Below are positions 7,728-16,215 of a DNA stretch of 38,963 nucleotides, piece by piece. How positions within the stretch are numbered: the stretch's first letter is position 1; the number at the start of each line of letters is the position of its first letter. The DNA comes from a virus. The position numbers were made by a program, and so were the translations under genes. The notes below the pieces were generated by a model. The model had not been told where the DNA came from and searched no databases. It saw nothing but the letters and a program-made list of their open reading frames with translations. The stretch lies in the IMG/VR virus record IMGVR_UViG_3300046655_001274, positions 1-38,963 of that record, one strand, 5' to 3'.

Positions 7728-9140
7728 TTAACCAATATCAACACTATCTTCGTTATTATATGAATTTTTATTGTTCATTTGGTCGTACTTAGATTTTAAA
7801 AGATTCTTTGCTCCATTATCAGAATCATTCATTTCCACCATTATTTCCGCACCCTTTGTACTTTGCTCATCATATATTTCAATAACACCCGAAGATGTGT
7901 CTACTCTACTTGGAAAAGTCATGCCATCTGCTCCAAAACGATTTTTGATAACATGAAATCTTCCTGTATTACTAACCTTGTCAGTTGCTTTTCTCGACAA
8001 ACTCATAACAAAGTCTGCCGTCATTATTTTACGATAACTATCGGCAACTTTTTGTGCTTCAATAATATTATCATCTAATGACGAACGACTTGCTTGAGAT
8101 GCAGTCCATACAGGTACTCCGAGTTCGCCCGCAAGGCCTCGTAAGTCCTCGTAAATACCACCTTGTTCTACATAGGTATTTGCATTATTAGACACTTTAC
8201 CCGGAGATAAAATATCTGCATAATCAATTACCACCATATCAACAGGATACCCCATTGTATTTGCTAAATTTGCGTGTGCAAGAATTGTACTAACTCCCAC
8301 ACTTTTTGTTGGATATTCTTTAATAAGAAGTTTTCCCTTGATAGTTGAAACTAAACTTTTAACTTTATCTTCATGTTCCATAATATCTTGGAAAGGGATA
8401 CCTGTGAAACAACTATCATAACGAAGTCCAACATAACACTCATTAAGTTCTAAAGTATAATGCAATACATTTTTACCACTTTGCATTGCTGATTTACCAA
8501 GTGATGCTAAACACCAACTTTTACCACCCCCCGCACTACTGATAATAACACCAAGTTCTCCGGGTCCTAATCCACCATTCGTTAAATCATCAATTACTTC
8601 CCAACCAGTATTAATTGTATCACGGGCAGTTTCAGACATTCTTAAATCAATGTCACGTGCATAATCGTGACCAATATCACGTTCTGTTCCTGCTTTTAGT
8701 GCATCATCTACAATTCGTTTAATGGAGTCGTATTGACCACCTTTAAGAAAGTCAACACTTTGCATAATTGCATTTTTAAGTTTTTGATTTTTACAAAAGT
8801 TCAAAAACTCATTTTTAACAAACTCCGCATCATTTGTGTCAACTTGTGTAAATATACTTCTAAGTTGGTCAACGATTGCGGCCTTTAATGAATCAATGTT
8901 TACATCATCACACTTAATTTTAAATACATCAAGTGTAGTTGTTCTTTTATACTTATCGTAGTGCGTTAAAATTTCATCTACAATCCATTTATGTGCTTCA
9001 CTTTCCCAATATTCAGTTTCAATGATATCGTGAGTTCTTTCCAAGAACTTTTTATCGTCAATTAAAGCACGAATGGTTTTACTTTGAAATGCAGTACCGA
9101 ACTTTTGTAGAGTATCTACATTATTATTTGTCTCCGTCAT
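7728..9140 (-). CDS. replicative DNA helicase, DnaB/T4 gp41-like
   Basis: A 470-residue RecA-fold hexameric helicase. The N-terminal helical domain (about 1-160) is followed by the linker motif NTGWEVIDDLTNGGLGPGEL. Walker A is SSAGGGKS (201-208), Walker B is VVIDYADIL (303-311), and sensor/arginine-finger segments follow (TASQASR, then SYRKIMTADFVMSLSR and VIKNRFGADG). The acidic, Asn-rich tail is typical of gp41-type enzymes. It should unwind the fork for the phage polymerase with a primase not seen in this window. It follows the 5' nuclease after a 56-base gap that contains a palindrome. The ATG has no clear Shine-Dalgarno sequence. Confidence 0.92.
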   Translation of the reverse strand: MTETNNNVDTLQKFGTAFQSKTIRALIDDKKFLERTHDIIETEYWESEAHKWIVDEILTHYDKYKRTTTLDVFKIKCDDVNIDSLKAAIVDQLRSIFTQVDTNDAEFVKNEFLNFCKNQKLKNAIMQSVDFLKGGQYDSIKRIVDDALKAGTERDIGHDYARDIDLRMSETARDTINTGWEVIDDLTNGGLGPGELGVIISSAGGGKSWCLASLGKSAMQSGKNVLHYTLELNECYVGLRYDSCFTGIPFQDIMEHEDKVKSLVSTIKGKLLIKEYPTKSVGVSTILAHANLANTMGYPVDMVVIDYADILSPGKVSNNANTYVEQGGIYEDLRGLAGELGVPVWTASQASRSSLDDNIIEAQKVADSYRKIMTADFVMSLSRKATDKVSNTGRFHVIKNRFGADGMTFPSRVDTSSGVIEIYDEQSTKGAEIMVEMNDSDNGAKNLLKSKYDQMNNKNSYNNEDSVDIG

Positions 9141-9161
9141 ATATTAAAATAGATTATCAAA

Positions 9162-9178
9162 TGATTGGAATCCAATCA
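9162..9178. promoter_or_regulatory. perfect 8-bp-arm palindrome, possible operator
   Basis: TGATTGGA and TCCAATCA flank a single central base, in the gap between the 5' nuclease and helicase genes. The one-base centre makes an RNA hairpin unlikely, so a dimeric DNA-binding protein site is the better guess. Function unproven. Confidence 0.3.
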
Positions 9179-9196
9179 AGACTTTTTTTAAAAAAA

Positions 9197-10276
9197 TTAC
9201 GATTGTGAAGAAATCGCATAGTTATTCAGAATTGTCCACGTTTCCATTAACCAAGTGTGGTGATTTGGAAATGCGGCCCACAATTGATCTTCGGCAAATT
9301 TTTTACTAAATTCAAACTTGTTTAATTCTGTTACCGGTGAATCGACATGGTCGAATATTTTTGTCTGCATACTCGCAGGAAGAATAGAATCTACCAATTG
9401 CATCAAATCATAATTTCGTTTCAACAAACTTTGATTTTCTTCTTTAAGAAAATTTTTATACAATGGCATTTCTTTTTTCTTTTCTTCGGAAATTTTTAGT
9501 AAATCATCAACTGATAATTTTGCTTCTGTTGATAATTCAGGAAATGCAGTTTTTAGTTTTTTCTCACCGACACCTTTCATTCCCTCTATATTATCACCCC
9601 GGTCTCCATCTATTGTTCTGTACAATAAAAAGTTATTAGGATGTATTCCGTATTCAAGTGATACTTTTTCGGGAGTGTAAACCGTTCTTTTAGTAGGACT
9701 ATAAACCGTTACGTCTTCGTCTACAAGTTGGAGGAAATCCTTATCGGTACTCATTATAGTACACTGTTTGCCAAGTCCACTAAAATAAGAACGAGCAAGT
9801 AATGCTATAACGTCATCTGCTTCTACATTATCCATGCATATAGTAGTAACAGGAAGCATATTCAAGTATTGTATCAATTTAACTATCTGAAACTTCATTG
9901 AACTTGATTCTTCGGTTTGATCCAAGTCTAAACTCAATGCACGATTTACCCGAAACCGAACATTCTTTTTCATTTTATAGTCGGAAAAAATTTTGCGTCT
10001 TCTTGCACTTCCACCCTTTCCATCAAATATAACAATACATCGTGTGGGTTTACGTAAACGAATTGCGTGTCCTATGCTTTTGAGGAAACCAGTGTAACCA
10101 CCTATGTGATCACCATTGTCGTTAGTGGTTGGATACATACTCCAAACACGCATAAATGTATTCATACCATCAATTAAAAGGGTATCAGAATTTATATTCC
10201 GGTCTACATCCAGTTCTTCTTTTTGTTCCTGAGAGAATTCTTGAAATAAACTAAATATCTTTTTTTTATCACTCAT
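9197..10276 (-). CDS. 5'-3' exonuclease / flap endonuclease (T4 RNase H-like)
   Basis: A 359-residue FEN/PIN-domain nuclease that would remove RNA primers and flaps during lagging-strand synthesis. The acidic active-site blocks are visible in order: LLIDGMN near the N-terminus, IVIFDGKGGSARRR, NVEADDVIALLAR, MSTDKDFLQLVD, and TIDGDRGDNIEGMKGVGEKK, which joins the metal site to the helix-3-turn-helix DNA-binding motif. It is longer than T4 Rnh (about 305 residues), with the extra length in the C-terminal part. Its start overlaps the uvsX stop by eight bases (ATGAGTGA), so it is probably translationally coupled to the recombinase. Confidence 0.93.
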   Translation of the reverse strand: MSDKKKIFSLFQEFSQEQKEELDVDRNINSDTLLIDGMNTFMRVWSMYPTTNDNGDHIGGYTGFLKSIGHAIRLRKPTRCIVIFDGKGGSARRRKIFSDYKMKKNVRFRVNRALSLDLDQTEESSSMKFQIVKLIQYLNMLPVTTICMDNVEADDVIALLARSYFSGLGKQCTIMSTDKDFLQLVDEDVTVYSPTKRTVYTPEKVSLEYGIHPNNFLLYRTIDGDRGDNIEGMKGVGEKKLKTAFPELSTEAKLSVDDLLKISEEKKKEMPLYKNFLKEENQSLLKRNYDLMQLVDSILPASMQTKIFDHVDSPVTELNKFEFSKKFAEDQLWAAFPNHHTWLMETWTILNNYAISSQS

Positions 10277-11423
10277 TTGAAACAGATGCTAATTCTGCGT
10301 CTTCGATTTCTGCATTATCCGTGAATTCAACATCTTCATCTACTACACTGTTTGCTGATTCATATTCCATTATGATGTTATCGCATATATGTTGATATAA
10401 CTCTTTTTTGAGATTTTCATCCTTTAGCATTTCTGGAAATTCTTTTGCCATAAACTTATAGTCTTTTCCGTTGGAATCTGTAAATGAATAATACGCACCA
10501 CCTTGTTTTAAAACTTTGTATGTTTTCAATGTTGTTATCCAACTTCCGACATCATCAACACCACGATTAAAATAAATTTCAAACGATGCTTTTCGTTGTG
10601 GAGGACCCATTCTATTTTTTACAATAGTTGCTTCACACTTTCCACCGATGACTTCTGTGGTTGCACCTTTTTTAATTTGACCCATACTTTTCAAACGAAT
10701 ACGAACACTTGCGTGAAACGCAATTGCTTTACCACCACTCGTTGTCCACGGATCACCAAACATAACTCCCATCTTTTGACGGAGTTGGTTAGTGAATACC
10801 AATGCAATTTTTTGCCTTCCAATTGTTGAAGTTAACTTACGCATTGCCTTACTAATTAAAATTGCCTTGGTCGTTGCATATCCATCTTTTGCGTAATCTG
10901 CCGCCATTTCAATTTTAGTTGACGCAGCTGATACACTATCTGTTACAATCGTTACAAGTTTATCTTTGTTGCTTTTACGAATAGTTGCGATGATGTTGTC
11001 AATCGTTGCAAAAATGTCTTCTACCGTGTCAACATGGACATACAATAACTTTTCGGTATCAACACCAATTGCTTTTAGATACTCAACGGACACACTTGTC
11101 TCGGTATCTATTAATACCGCAACACCCCCTTTCTTTTGAGTTTCCGCAAGAATGTGTCCAGATACTAAACTTTTTCCACTTTGTTCAAGTCCAGTTAGTT
11201 CTGTGATTCTTCCTGTTGGAATTCCACCATTCGGACGATTTGAAATTGCCAAATCAAGTAAACTACTACCTGTTGGAATCCAATCGGAAATTAAAGAAGG
11301 ATCATCTCCTTCATTTAAAAAGAATGCTACTTTACCTTCATCCTTATACGCAGAGTTTAGACTTTCTGCAAGTACAGATGCTAAATCTTCTGATTTTGTT
11401 TTTTCTTCTTTTTTTCTTGCCAT
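10269..11423 (-). CDS. uvsX: UvsX/RecA-like recombinase
   Basis: A 384-residue strand-exchange ATPase that forms filaments on single-stranded DNA for recombination-dependent replication and repair. Visible features are Walker A GLEQSGKS (78-85), LVTIVTDSVSA as the Walker B region, loop-2-type FTNQLRQKMGVMFGDPWTTSGG, and an acidic C-terminal tail. I start it at the ATG of MARKKEEK. A longer frame from a GTG at 11465 would place the first 14 codons inside the gp32 terminator hairpin and is rejected. It lies directly downstream of the SSB gene and overlaps the 5' nuclease gene, an arrangement that keeps recombination and replication functions together. Confidence 0.94.
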   Translation of the reverse strand: MARKKEEKTKSEDLASVLAESLNSAYKDEGKVAFFLNEGDDPSLISDWIPTGSSLLDLAISNRPNGGIPTGRITELTGLEQSGKSLVSGHILAETQKKGGVAVLIDTETSVSVEYLKAIGVDTEKLLYVHVDTVEDIFATIDNIIATIRKSNKDKLVTIVTDSVSAASTKIEMAADYAKDGYATTKAILISKAMRKLTSTIGRQKIALVFTNQLRQKMGVMFGDPWTTSGGKAIAFHASVRIRLKSMGQIKKGATTEVIGGKCEATIVKNRMGPPQRKASFEIYFNRGVDDVGSWITTLKTYKVLKQGGAYYSFTDSNGKDYKFMAKEFPEMLKDENLKKELYQHICDNIIMEYESANSVVDEDVEFTDNAEIEDAELASVSNE

Positions 11424-11439
11424 AAAAATTAAATGTTTA

Positions 11440-11470
11440 AAAGGGTGAGGGATTTTGCCCCTCACCCTTT
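11440..11470 (-). terminator. hairpin terminator after the SSB gene
   Basis: Twelve-base arms (AAAGGGTGAGGG and its complement) enclose a seven-base loop, beginning a few bases after the SSB stop codon. On the minus strand the stem is followed by TTTTAAACATTT. It may limit read-through from the abundantly needed SSB gene into uvsX. Confidence 0.75.
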
Positions 11471-11474
11471 ATTA

Positions 11475-12311
11475 TTACTGCTTGAATAACTCTTCAAACG
11501 CAGCCTCTACATCTTCAGTAGATGTTGCATTTGGTTTACTCTTTTCAGAAGTCGGACTTGCCTTGACTTCTGTTTGTGTTTCTTCAACAACAACTTGCTT
11601 ATTGGAATTGGAAGATTGGTCATCTACCGATTCAGGTGGAGGTGCATCTTCTTCTGATTCACCACTAACCCATTTTTCAAGAGCATCTTTCAATTCATCG
11701 TAACTAAGTTCTTGATAAATCTCTGTGATTTCTGCTTGATTATTAGCAACTCCGTCAACAATATTTTTGTTTTCGGATATTGGGGATGTGTTGGGTTTAA
11801 CACGGATGTTTGTTTTTGGAAATGATCTTCCGGCTTCTTCTGCTGAAAGAAATTCTATTGTAATGTCTCTTCCATTAGTTGCATCGGTAATGTCTCCATA
11901 ATCGGGGTCTGCGATTACACCGAGAAGTTCTTGATAAACTTCTTTACCAAAACCCCAAAACCGAACTCCTTCTGCTTCTTCACCACGAACGATAACAGGA
12001 ACAAAAGTTCTCATCTTTGGCATCAAAGAACGCCCCATACGATAATCATCTTTATCTCCACTGCGAGTCAACTTTTCTGCAAACTCCACAATTGGATCAG
12101 GACGACCAAAAGACTTGGGAGAAAGATAAGTCCGATTGTTGATTCCGTAGTGGAAAAACAACTCGATAAAAGGATTATCCGGTTGATGCTTGTAAGGTAC
12201 GATGCGAACCTGTTGCTTACCAGGTTGAGGTTTCCATTGATAATTCTTACGATTATTTGTCTGTGACAAATTATTTAATTTTGCTTTGATTTTATCTAGG
12301 TCAATTGCCAT
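11475..12311 (-). CDS. single-stranded DNA-binding protein, T4 gp32-like
   Basis: A 278-residue protein that coats single-stranded DNA at forks and recombination intermediates. The layout is gp32-like: a basic N-terminal segment (KLNNLSQTNNRKNYQWKP), a core with FFHYGINNRTYLSPKSFGRPDPIVEFAEKL and GVRFWGFGKEVYQELL, then a long Pro/Ser/Glu-rich acidic tail ending DVEAAFEELFKQ, the region used for partner contacts. T4 gp32 holds a zinc ion through three Cys and one His; this protein has no cysteine at all, so the zinc site is lost. AAGGA precedes the ATG. A strong hairpin terminator follows the stop, and uvsX lies just beyond. Confidence 0.88.
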   Translation of the reverse strand: MAIDLDKIKAKLNNLSQTNNRKNYQWKPQPGKQQVRIVPYKHQPDNPFIELFFHYGINNRTYLSPKSFGRPDPIVEFAEKLTRSGDKDDYRMGRSLMPKMRTFVPVIVRGEEAEGVRFWGFGKEVYQELLGVIADPDYGDITDATNGRDITIEFLSAEEAGRSFPKTNIRVKPNTSPISENKNIVDGVANNQAEITEIYQELSYDELKDALEKWVSGESEEDAPPPESVDDQSSNSNKQVVVEETQTEVKASPTSEKSKPNATSTEDVEAAFEELFKQ

Positions 12312-12397
12312 TTTTTATTCCTTAATTTAGTATTTGTTATTATTATTCTTAATATAATACAACTCAATTTGAATTTCGTCAATCAGAATGATATTAA

Positions 12398-12628
12398 TTA
12401 AGAAGATTTTCCGCCATTTTCAACGAAATTGTAAAAGTCAGAAGCAATTTCTAATACTTCACGTGTGGTTGGAATTGGTGGTATTTCCAGGGGAGTATTT
12501 TCAAAAGTGGCACGACTTTCCAACTCTTCTTTTTCCATGTGCCATGCTTCCCATACCATCTCTTTTGCACTTTTTAATACTTGCAATCGAATGCCGTAGG
12601 CATCGTATTTTTCATTTTCATTATCCAT
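12398..12628 (-). CDS. small phage protein of unknown function
   Basis: A 76-residue soluble, acidic protein. A first helix carries many aromatic and charged residues (YDAYGIRLQVLKSAKEMVWE). A Pro-rich turn (PLEIPPIPTTRE) and a second helix (VLEIASDFYNFV) follow. It sits between the methyltransferase and SSB genes. A TATATTTAT motif lies 37 bases before the ATG, and no Shine-Dalgarno is seen. It looks like the small helical proteins found near gp32 in other T4-like marine phages, but I cannot name a function. Confidence 0.65.
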   Translation of the reverse strand: MDNENEKYDAYGIRLQVLKSAKEMVWEAWHMEKEELESRATFENTPLEIPPIPTTREVLEIASDFYNFVENGGKSS

Positions 12629-12665
12629 TTTTCAATTATTATTTAATCAGTTTTATTTACTATAT

Positions 12666-12674
12666 ATAAATATA
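12666..12674 (-). promoter_or_regulatory. TATATTTAT motif upstream of the 76-aa gene
   Basis: An exact copy of the recurrent 9-mer, 37 bases before the ATG of the small protein, in the 84-base gap after the methyltransferase gene. Confidence 0.4.
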
Positions 12675-12712
12675 TTTTACTTGAATTTTAAGCACATTTC
12701 AAGGTAAAAAAA

Positions 12713-13471
12713 TTAACTTTTTTTGCTCAATCTTTGTTTGGAAATTTTGACTGCATTTGGGTTAATGTCACATCCTAAGTAACACCGATTTAGACTCTTA
12801 GCAACATCTAATGTTGTACCACTTCCGCAGTAGAAATCAGCAACCAAATCACCTTCATTACTACTTGCTTTAATAATTCGTTCAAGTATCTTTGGATGTT
12901 TTTCTGAATAATAATCTGTTTGCTTTTTTACTTTAAGTCCAGATGGAATGTCATCCCATATATTAGTTGGGATTGTACCAAGGGCAAGTTTTTCTGGTGT
13001 AATGTTAGGTCTATCTTGCTTTTTACTTACTACTGATTTATATGGCACACGGATATCTTTATCATTAAATACGAAATCATCTGTTTTTGTATAGACAATT
13101 ATATAGTCATGTTTTTTTGCAAACTCACGTTTACCACGACCACCTATATTGAATTTTATTACAATTTGATTTCTAAAATTTTCATAACCAAATATATTGT
13201 CCATCAATATCCGTATCCAATGCACAATTCGCAAATCCATTTGTAGATAGATTGTTCCAGTTTTTGAGAGTACTCGTTTCATTTCGTACAAACGAGGAAT
13301 ATAATGAGAATCTATTTCGGAACGAACTGGTTGTAGATCGTCATAATCCTTAAATTTTTTTCCAGTTCCGTATAATATATCGCAATATATTAAATTGATT
13401 GACTCTGAATCTAATTTTTTTAGAAGTGATAAATTATCACAATGATAAATTTGGTTACCCGAAGGTTTCAC
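12713..13471 (-). CDS. DNA adenine/cytosine-N4 methyltransferase
   Basis: A 252-residue amino-methyltransferase with motif IV before motif I, the beta-type order (N6-adenine or N4-cytosine class). The catalytic motif, usually D-P-P-Y, is D31-I-L-Y34 in IYCDILYGTG. The AdoMet-binding motif is ADFYCGSGTT (211-220), followed by CYLGCDINPNAV. HPKILERIIKASS just before motif I is also typical. The start is GTG, only four bases after the spoVR stop, so it is very likely the last gene of the prkA-yeaH-spoVR transcript. No restriction enzyme is nearby, so it is an orphan enzyme that may protect phage DNA or alter expression. Recognition sequence unknown. Confidence 0.9.
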   Translation of the reverse strand: MKPSGNQIYHCDNLSLLKKLDSESINLIYCDILYGTGKKFKDYDDLQPVRSEIDSHYIPRLYEMKRVLSKTGTIYLQMDLRIVHWIRILMDNIFGYENFRNQIVIKFNIGGRGKREFAKKHDYIIVYTKTDDFVFNDKDIRVPYKSVVSKKQDRPNITPEKLALGTIPTNIWDDIPSGLKVKKQTDYYSEKHPKILERIIKASSNEGDLVADFYCGSGTTLDVAKSLNRCYLGCDINPNAVKISKQRLSKKS

Positions 13472-13475
13472 TTAC

Positions 13476-15041
13476 TTAAATCTTACTGCCTTCAAATCTT
13501 TTCATTTCTCCGTTATTGTATCGATAACGGACTTCAACTTCAACAATTTCTTTTGAAGAACCATATCCTTCTTCTTCAACATCGTATGTTAACAGATTTA
13601 TGGGTCTCTTCATTATTTCATGTAAATAGGCCATTGTACCAGTTGCATACTTAATATCTAAGGGTCTGCCTTCGAAGTCGTGTCTTAATAAAATCTCTGT
13701 GTTCTTATATTTCATATTTTCCATATAAATTACAGGTCTTCCCATATTGATATGACGATTGATAAGTTTTTCTTTTATCTTTTTGTAATCTTTGCTAACA
13801 ACAACATACTTGTTTTTTGATTTATCTAATGCATATTCAAAGTATTCATGTTTTTCGCAAAAATCTTTTGTAAAAAACTCATTGAGAAATGTAACATCAT
13901 TATAGTTCTCACGAACTTCATAAAGTTTTTCACGACCAAGATTTAAGTTCTTATTCCAATATCTTTTTTCATCACCATTGTCACACATTTCATATTCTTT
14001 ACCGAATCTTCCTTTGTTCCAACGGTCTTCAATATCACGCAACAATGTATTTCCGAGTTTATATGGATTGTTCATATTGTATTTTCCACCTAAAACTCCT
14101 GCATGGTGTTTTGCATAATCAAATATCCCATCGTCTCCTGCAAAATTACAAGTTGCCATAATATAAGAATCCCAATAACTTGCCCAACCTTCGTTAAGAA
14201 CCTTTGTCATTCCCTGTGGACGATAATAAATTGCTTCGTCACGGATCATACTTAGTATGTTTTGTTGCCAAGGTTCTAACCGACAATGATTTATGATCAT
14301 TAACATAATATCACGTTCAGGTTGCAATGGAAATTTATTTTCTGCTAACTTTTGTCGTTCTTCACGTTCCCTTCTTTGCTTTTCAATATAATGAGAAGGA
14401 TTCACATACTTGTCCATATATTCTTTTGTATCAAGACGAGTTACGTGTTCACGTGGTTGACGATCTTCAAAGTTGAATTTAGTTGCTTTCTTTAAATTAC
14501 TTTCACGATAACAAAGTGATGGATCAATTAAATCATCAATAGCAAGAGCCGCATTCAAAAAGTCTTTTACTTTTTTACGACCAAATCTATCCATGTACAT
14601 ACGAATCTTATCACTATGATTTGCCATAACATTCATCATGTTACGATTAGTATGCTTGAACATAATATTGTTCTTAAAGAAATCACTATGTGCAGTTGCG
14701 TGTGCAACAACAGTTAGATTATCAACGATAGGATTGTTTCGTTGTAGGTACATATATGTTGGATCAGTATTTACAACCATTTCATAAATCTTACCCATAC
14801 CATGATGATACTGATAATGAAGTTGTTCAAATTGTTGCCCGAAATTAAAATGAGGATAACGAACTGGAAATCCACCATACGCCGCAATCTCAACTATTTC
14901 ATCTGCATCAAATTCTTCAATACACAAAGGGTATGGATCGAGTCCATTATCGTAACAAGCCTGTAAACACTCAGGTATAAGAGCAGCCAACTCTGGACAA
15001 ACTCCTTCATTTAAACTATGACTTTCCCATGCAATTCCCAT
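13476..15041 (-). CDS. spoVR: SpoVR/YcgB family protein
   Basis: A 521-residue protein of the SpoVR family, close to E. coli YcgB in length (about 510). Recognisable blocks are the N-terminal DPYPLCIEEFDADEIVEIAAYGGFP region, FGQQFEQLHYQYHHGMGKIYEMVVNTDPTYMYL, the His/Asp-rich AHATAHSDFFKNNIMF and the NEGWASYWDSYIM block. Family members affect spore cortex formation in Bacillus and stationary-phase or stress physiology elsewhere; the biochemical role is unknown. It overlaps the YeaH-like gene by one base (TAATG) and has a strong Shine-Dalgarno (AGGAGGT) at good spacing. The presence of SpoVR does not mean the host sporulates. Confidence 0.94.
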   Translation of the reverse strand: MGIAWESHSLNEGVCPELAALIPECLQACYDNGLDPYPLCIEEFDADEIVEIAAYGGFPVRYPHFNFGQQFEQLHYQYHHGMGKIYEMVVNTDPTYMYLQRNNPIVDNLTVVAHATAHSDFFKNNIMFKHTNRNMMNVMANHSDKIRMYMDRFGRKKVKDFLNAALAIDDLIDPSLCYRESNLKKATKFNFEDRQPREHVTRLDTKEYMDKYVNPSHYIEKQRREREERQKLAENKFPLQPERDIMLMIINHCRLEPWQQNILSMIRDEAIYYRPQGMTKVLNEGWASYWDSYIMATCNFAGDDGIFDYAKHHAGVLGGKYNMNNPYKLGNTLLRDIEDRWNKGRFGKEYEMCDNGDEKRYWNKNLNLGREKLYEVRENYNDVTFLNEFFTKDFCEKHEYFEYALDKSKNKYVVVSKDYKKIKEKLINRHINMGRPVIYMENMKYKNTEILLRHDFEGRPLDIKYATGTMAYLHEIMKRPINLLTYDVEEEGYGSSKEIVEVEVRYRYNNGEMKRFEGSKI

Positions 15042-16198
15042 TAGAACGGTACCTCCTCTTCAGCAGGTGTTAATAATTTTTGAAGTGTTTTAAATACATC
15101 GGATGCTGAATCCATTGATGCAGTAACAATTGTTTTTGGATCAAGATCACCAGTTGATAATTGTGCTTGAATTGCTGGTATAAATGTTGCCCAACTTCTG
15201 ATTGCTTTAACCTCTGTAATTCCTATTAAATTTGCATATGTTTGCATTTTTTTCAAATACTCAACACATAAATCATTATCAGAACCAAAGTTTTCTCCGT
15301 CACTTAGATAAAATACATAAATGTTCCACTCGTTTAATGGAAATGCTTTTTCTACTACATCATTGACTAAATGAAACGCACTACTTATTTGAGTACCACC
15401 ACCACTTTTATATTTATAGAACTTTTCTTGATCTACTTCTTGTGCGTGGTGATCATGAACAATATACTTAACTTGAGTTTCTTGATAAAATCTACGAACC
15501 CAATTGTCTAAGTACCAACACAACTCACGAACCAAACCTCGTTTTTCGTCGTCCATACTCGCAGAAATGTCGGACACGAAAAATATGGCCGCATTAGTAT
15601 CAGGTACTTCAACTGAACTCCAACTTCTGAATTCTTTGTCGTCTTTAATAGGATAAAAATTAGATAAATCTTCAGGATTGTAGTCTTCGGAAGAAATCAA
15701 ACGTTTAAACGCATTTTTCAGAGTTTTGCGTTTGTGAAGCAAACTATTGTTTCCAACTTTTGCAATACGATTCCATTTGATTTTTTCTTTTACCATTTCT
15801 CCATTATCCTTTGGTTTTAGATTTGGTAATTGAAGTTCTTCTCCTATCATATCAAAATAAGCATCCATGCTAATTCCGACATCAATTTCGTGACCATCTC
15901 CTTCACCCTCACCCCCTTCACCAGGTTGACCACCTTGACCACTACCTTGTTGTTGGGGTCCTTCACCGACTTCGTCACCAACACCGGCTTCTCCGTTGCC
16001 GATTCCACTTCCATCGGCAGGTTGTCCGTAACGAAAACTTGGAAGTTCTACATGAGGAACTCGCACCACAACGAAATCTTTCCCACGTCGTGATATTCTT
16101 TGACCACTCTTAATGTGTTTTTTAAGTTTATCATCAACATTTCCCTTGACGATATCCCTATACTCACCGTGATCTTCTCTTATTCTGCGTGATGGCAT
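15041..16198 (-). CDS. yeaH: YeaH/DUF444 family protein with von Willebrand A-like domain
   Basis: A 385-residue DUF444 protein. The N-terminus carries the family segment RREDH-like (RRIREDHGEYRDIVKGN) and a Gly/Glu/Gln-rich linker (61-105). The C-terminal half is a VWA-like domain with a complete MIDAS metal site: D210-x-S212-x-S214, T269 in GGGTQ, and D300 in LSDGEN. In enterobacteria YeaH works with the kinase YeaG (PrkA) during nitrogen starvation and stationary phase; its molecular role is unsettled. The gene lies 17 bases downstream of prkA and overlaps spoVR by one base, so the three are one operon. The length fits the family (E. coli YeaH is about 430 residues), slightly short. Confidence 0.93.
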   Translation of the reverse strand: MPSRRIREDHGEYRDIVKGNVDDKLKKHIKSGQRISRRGKDFVVVRVPHVELPSFRYGQPADGSGIGNGEAGVGDEVGEGPQQQGSGQGGQPGEGGEGEGDGHEIDVGISMDAYFDMIGEELQLPNLKPKDNGEMVKEKIKWNRIAKVGNNSLLHKRKTLKNAFKRLISSEDYNPEDLSNFYPIKDDKEFRSWSSVEVPDTNAAIFFVSDISASMDDEKRGLVRELCWYLDNWVRRFYQETQVKYIVHDHHAQEVDQEKFYKYKSGGGTQISSAFHLVNDVVEKAFPLNEWNIYVFYLSDGENFGSDNDLCVEYLKKMQTYANLIGITEVKAIRSWATFIPAIQAQLSTGDLDPKTIVTASMDSASDVFKTLQKLLTPAEEEVPF

Positions 16199-16215
16199 AA
16201 CTAAGTCCGTTGAGA

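Noticed and set aside
11424-11465. A 14-residue N-terminal extension of UvsX from a GTG.
   Set aside because: The extension is encoded by the SSB terminator hairpin; the ATG of MARKKEEK gives a normal start.
13476-15041. SpoVR as evidence that the host forms spores.
   Set aside because: The family is widespread in non-sporulating Gram-negative bacteria, and other signals here (lipoboxes, spanin-like protein) point to a Gram-negative host.
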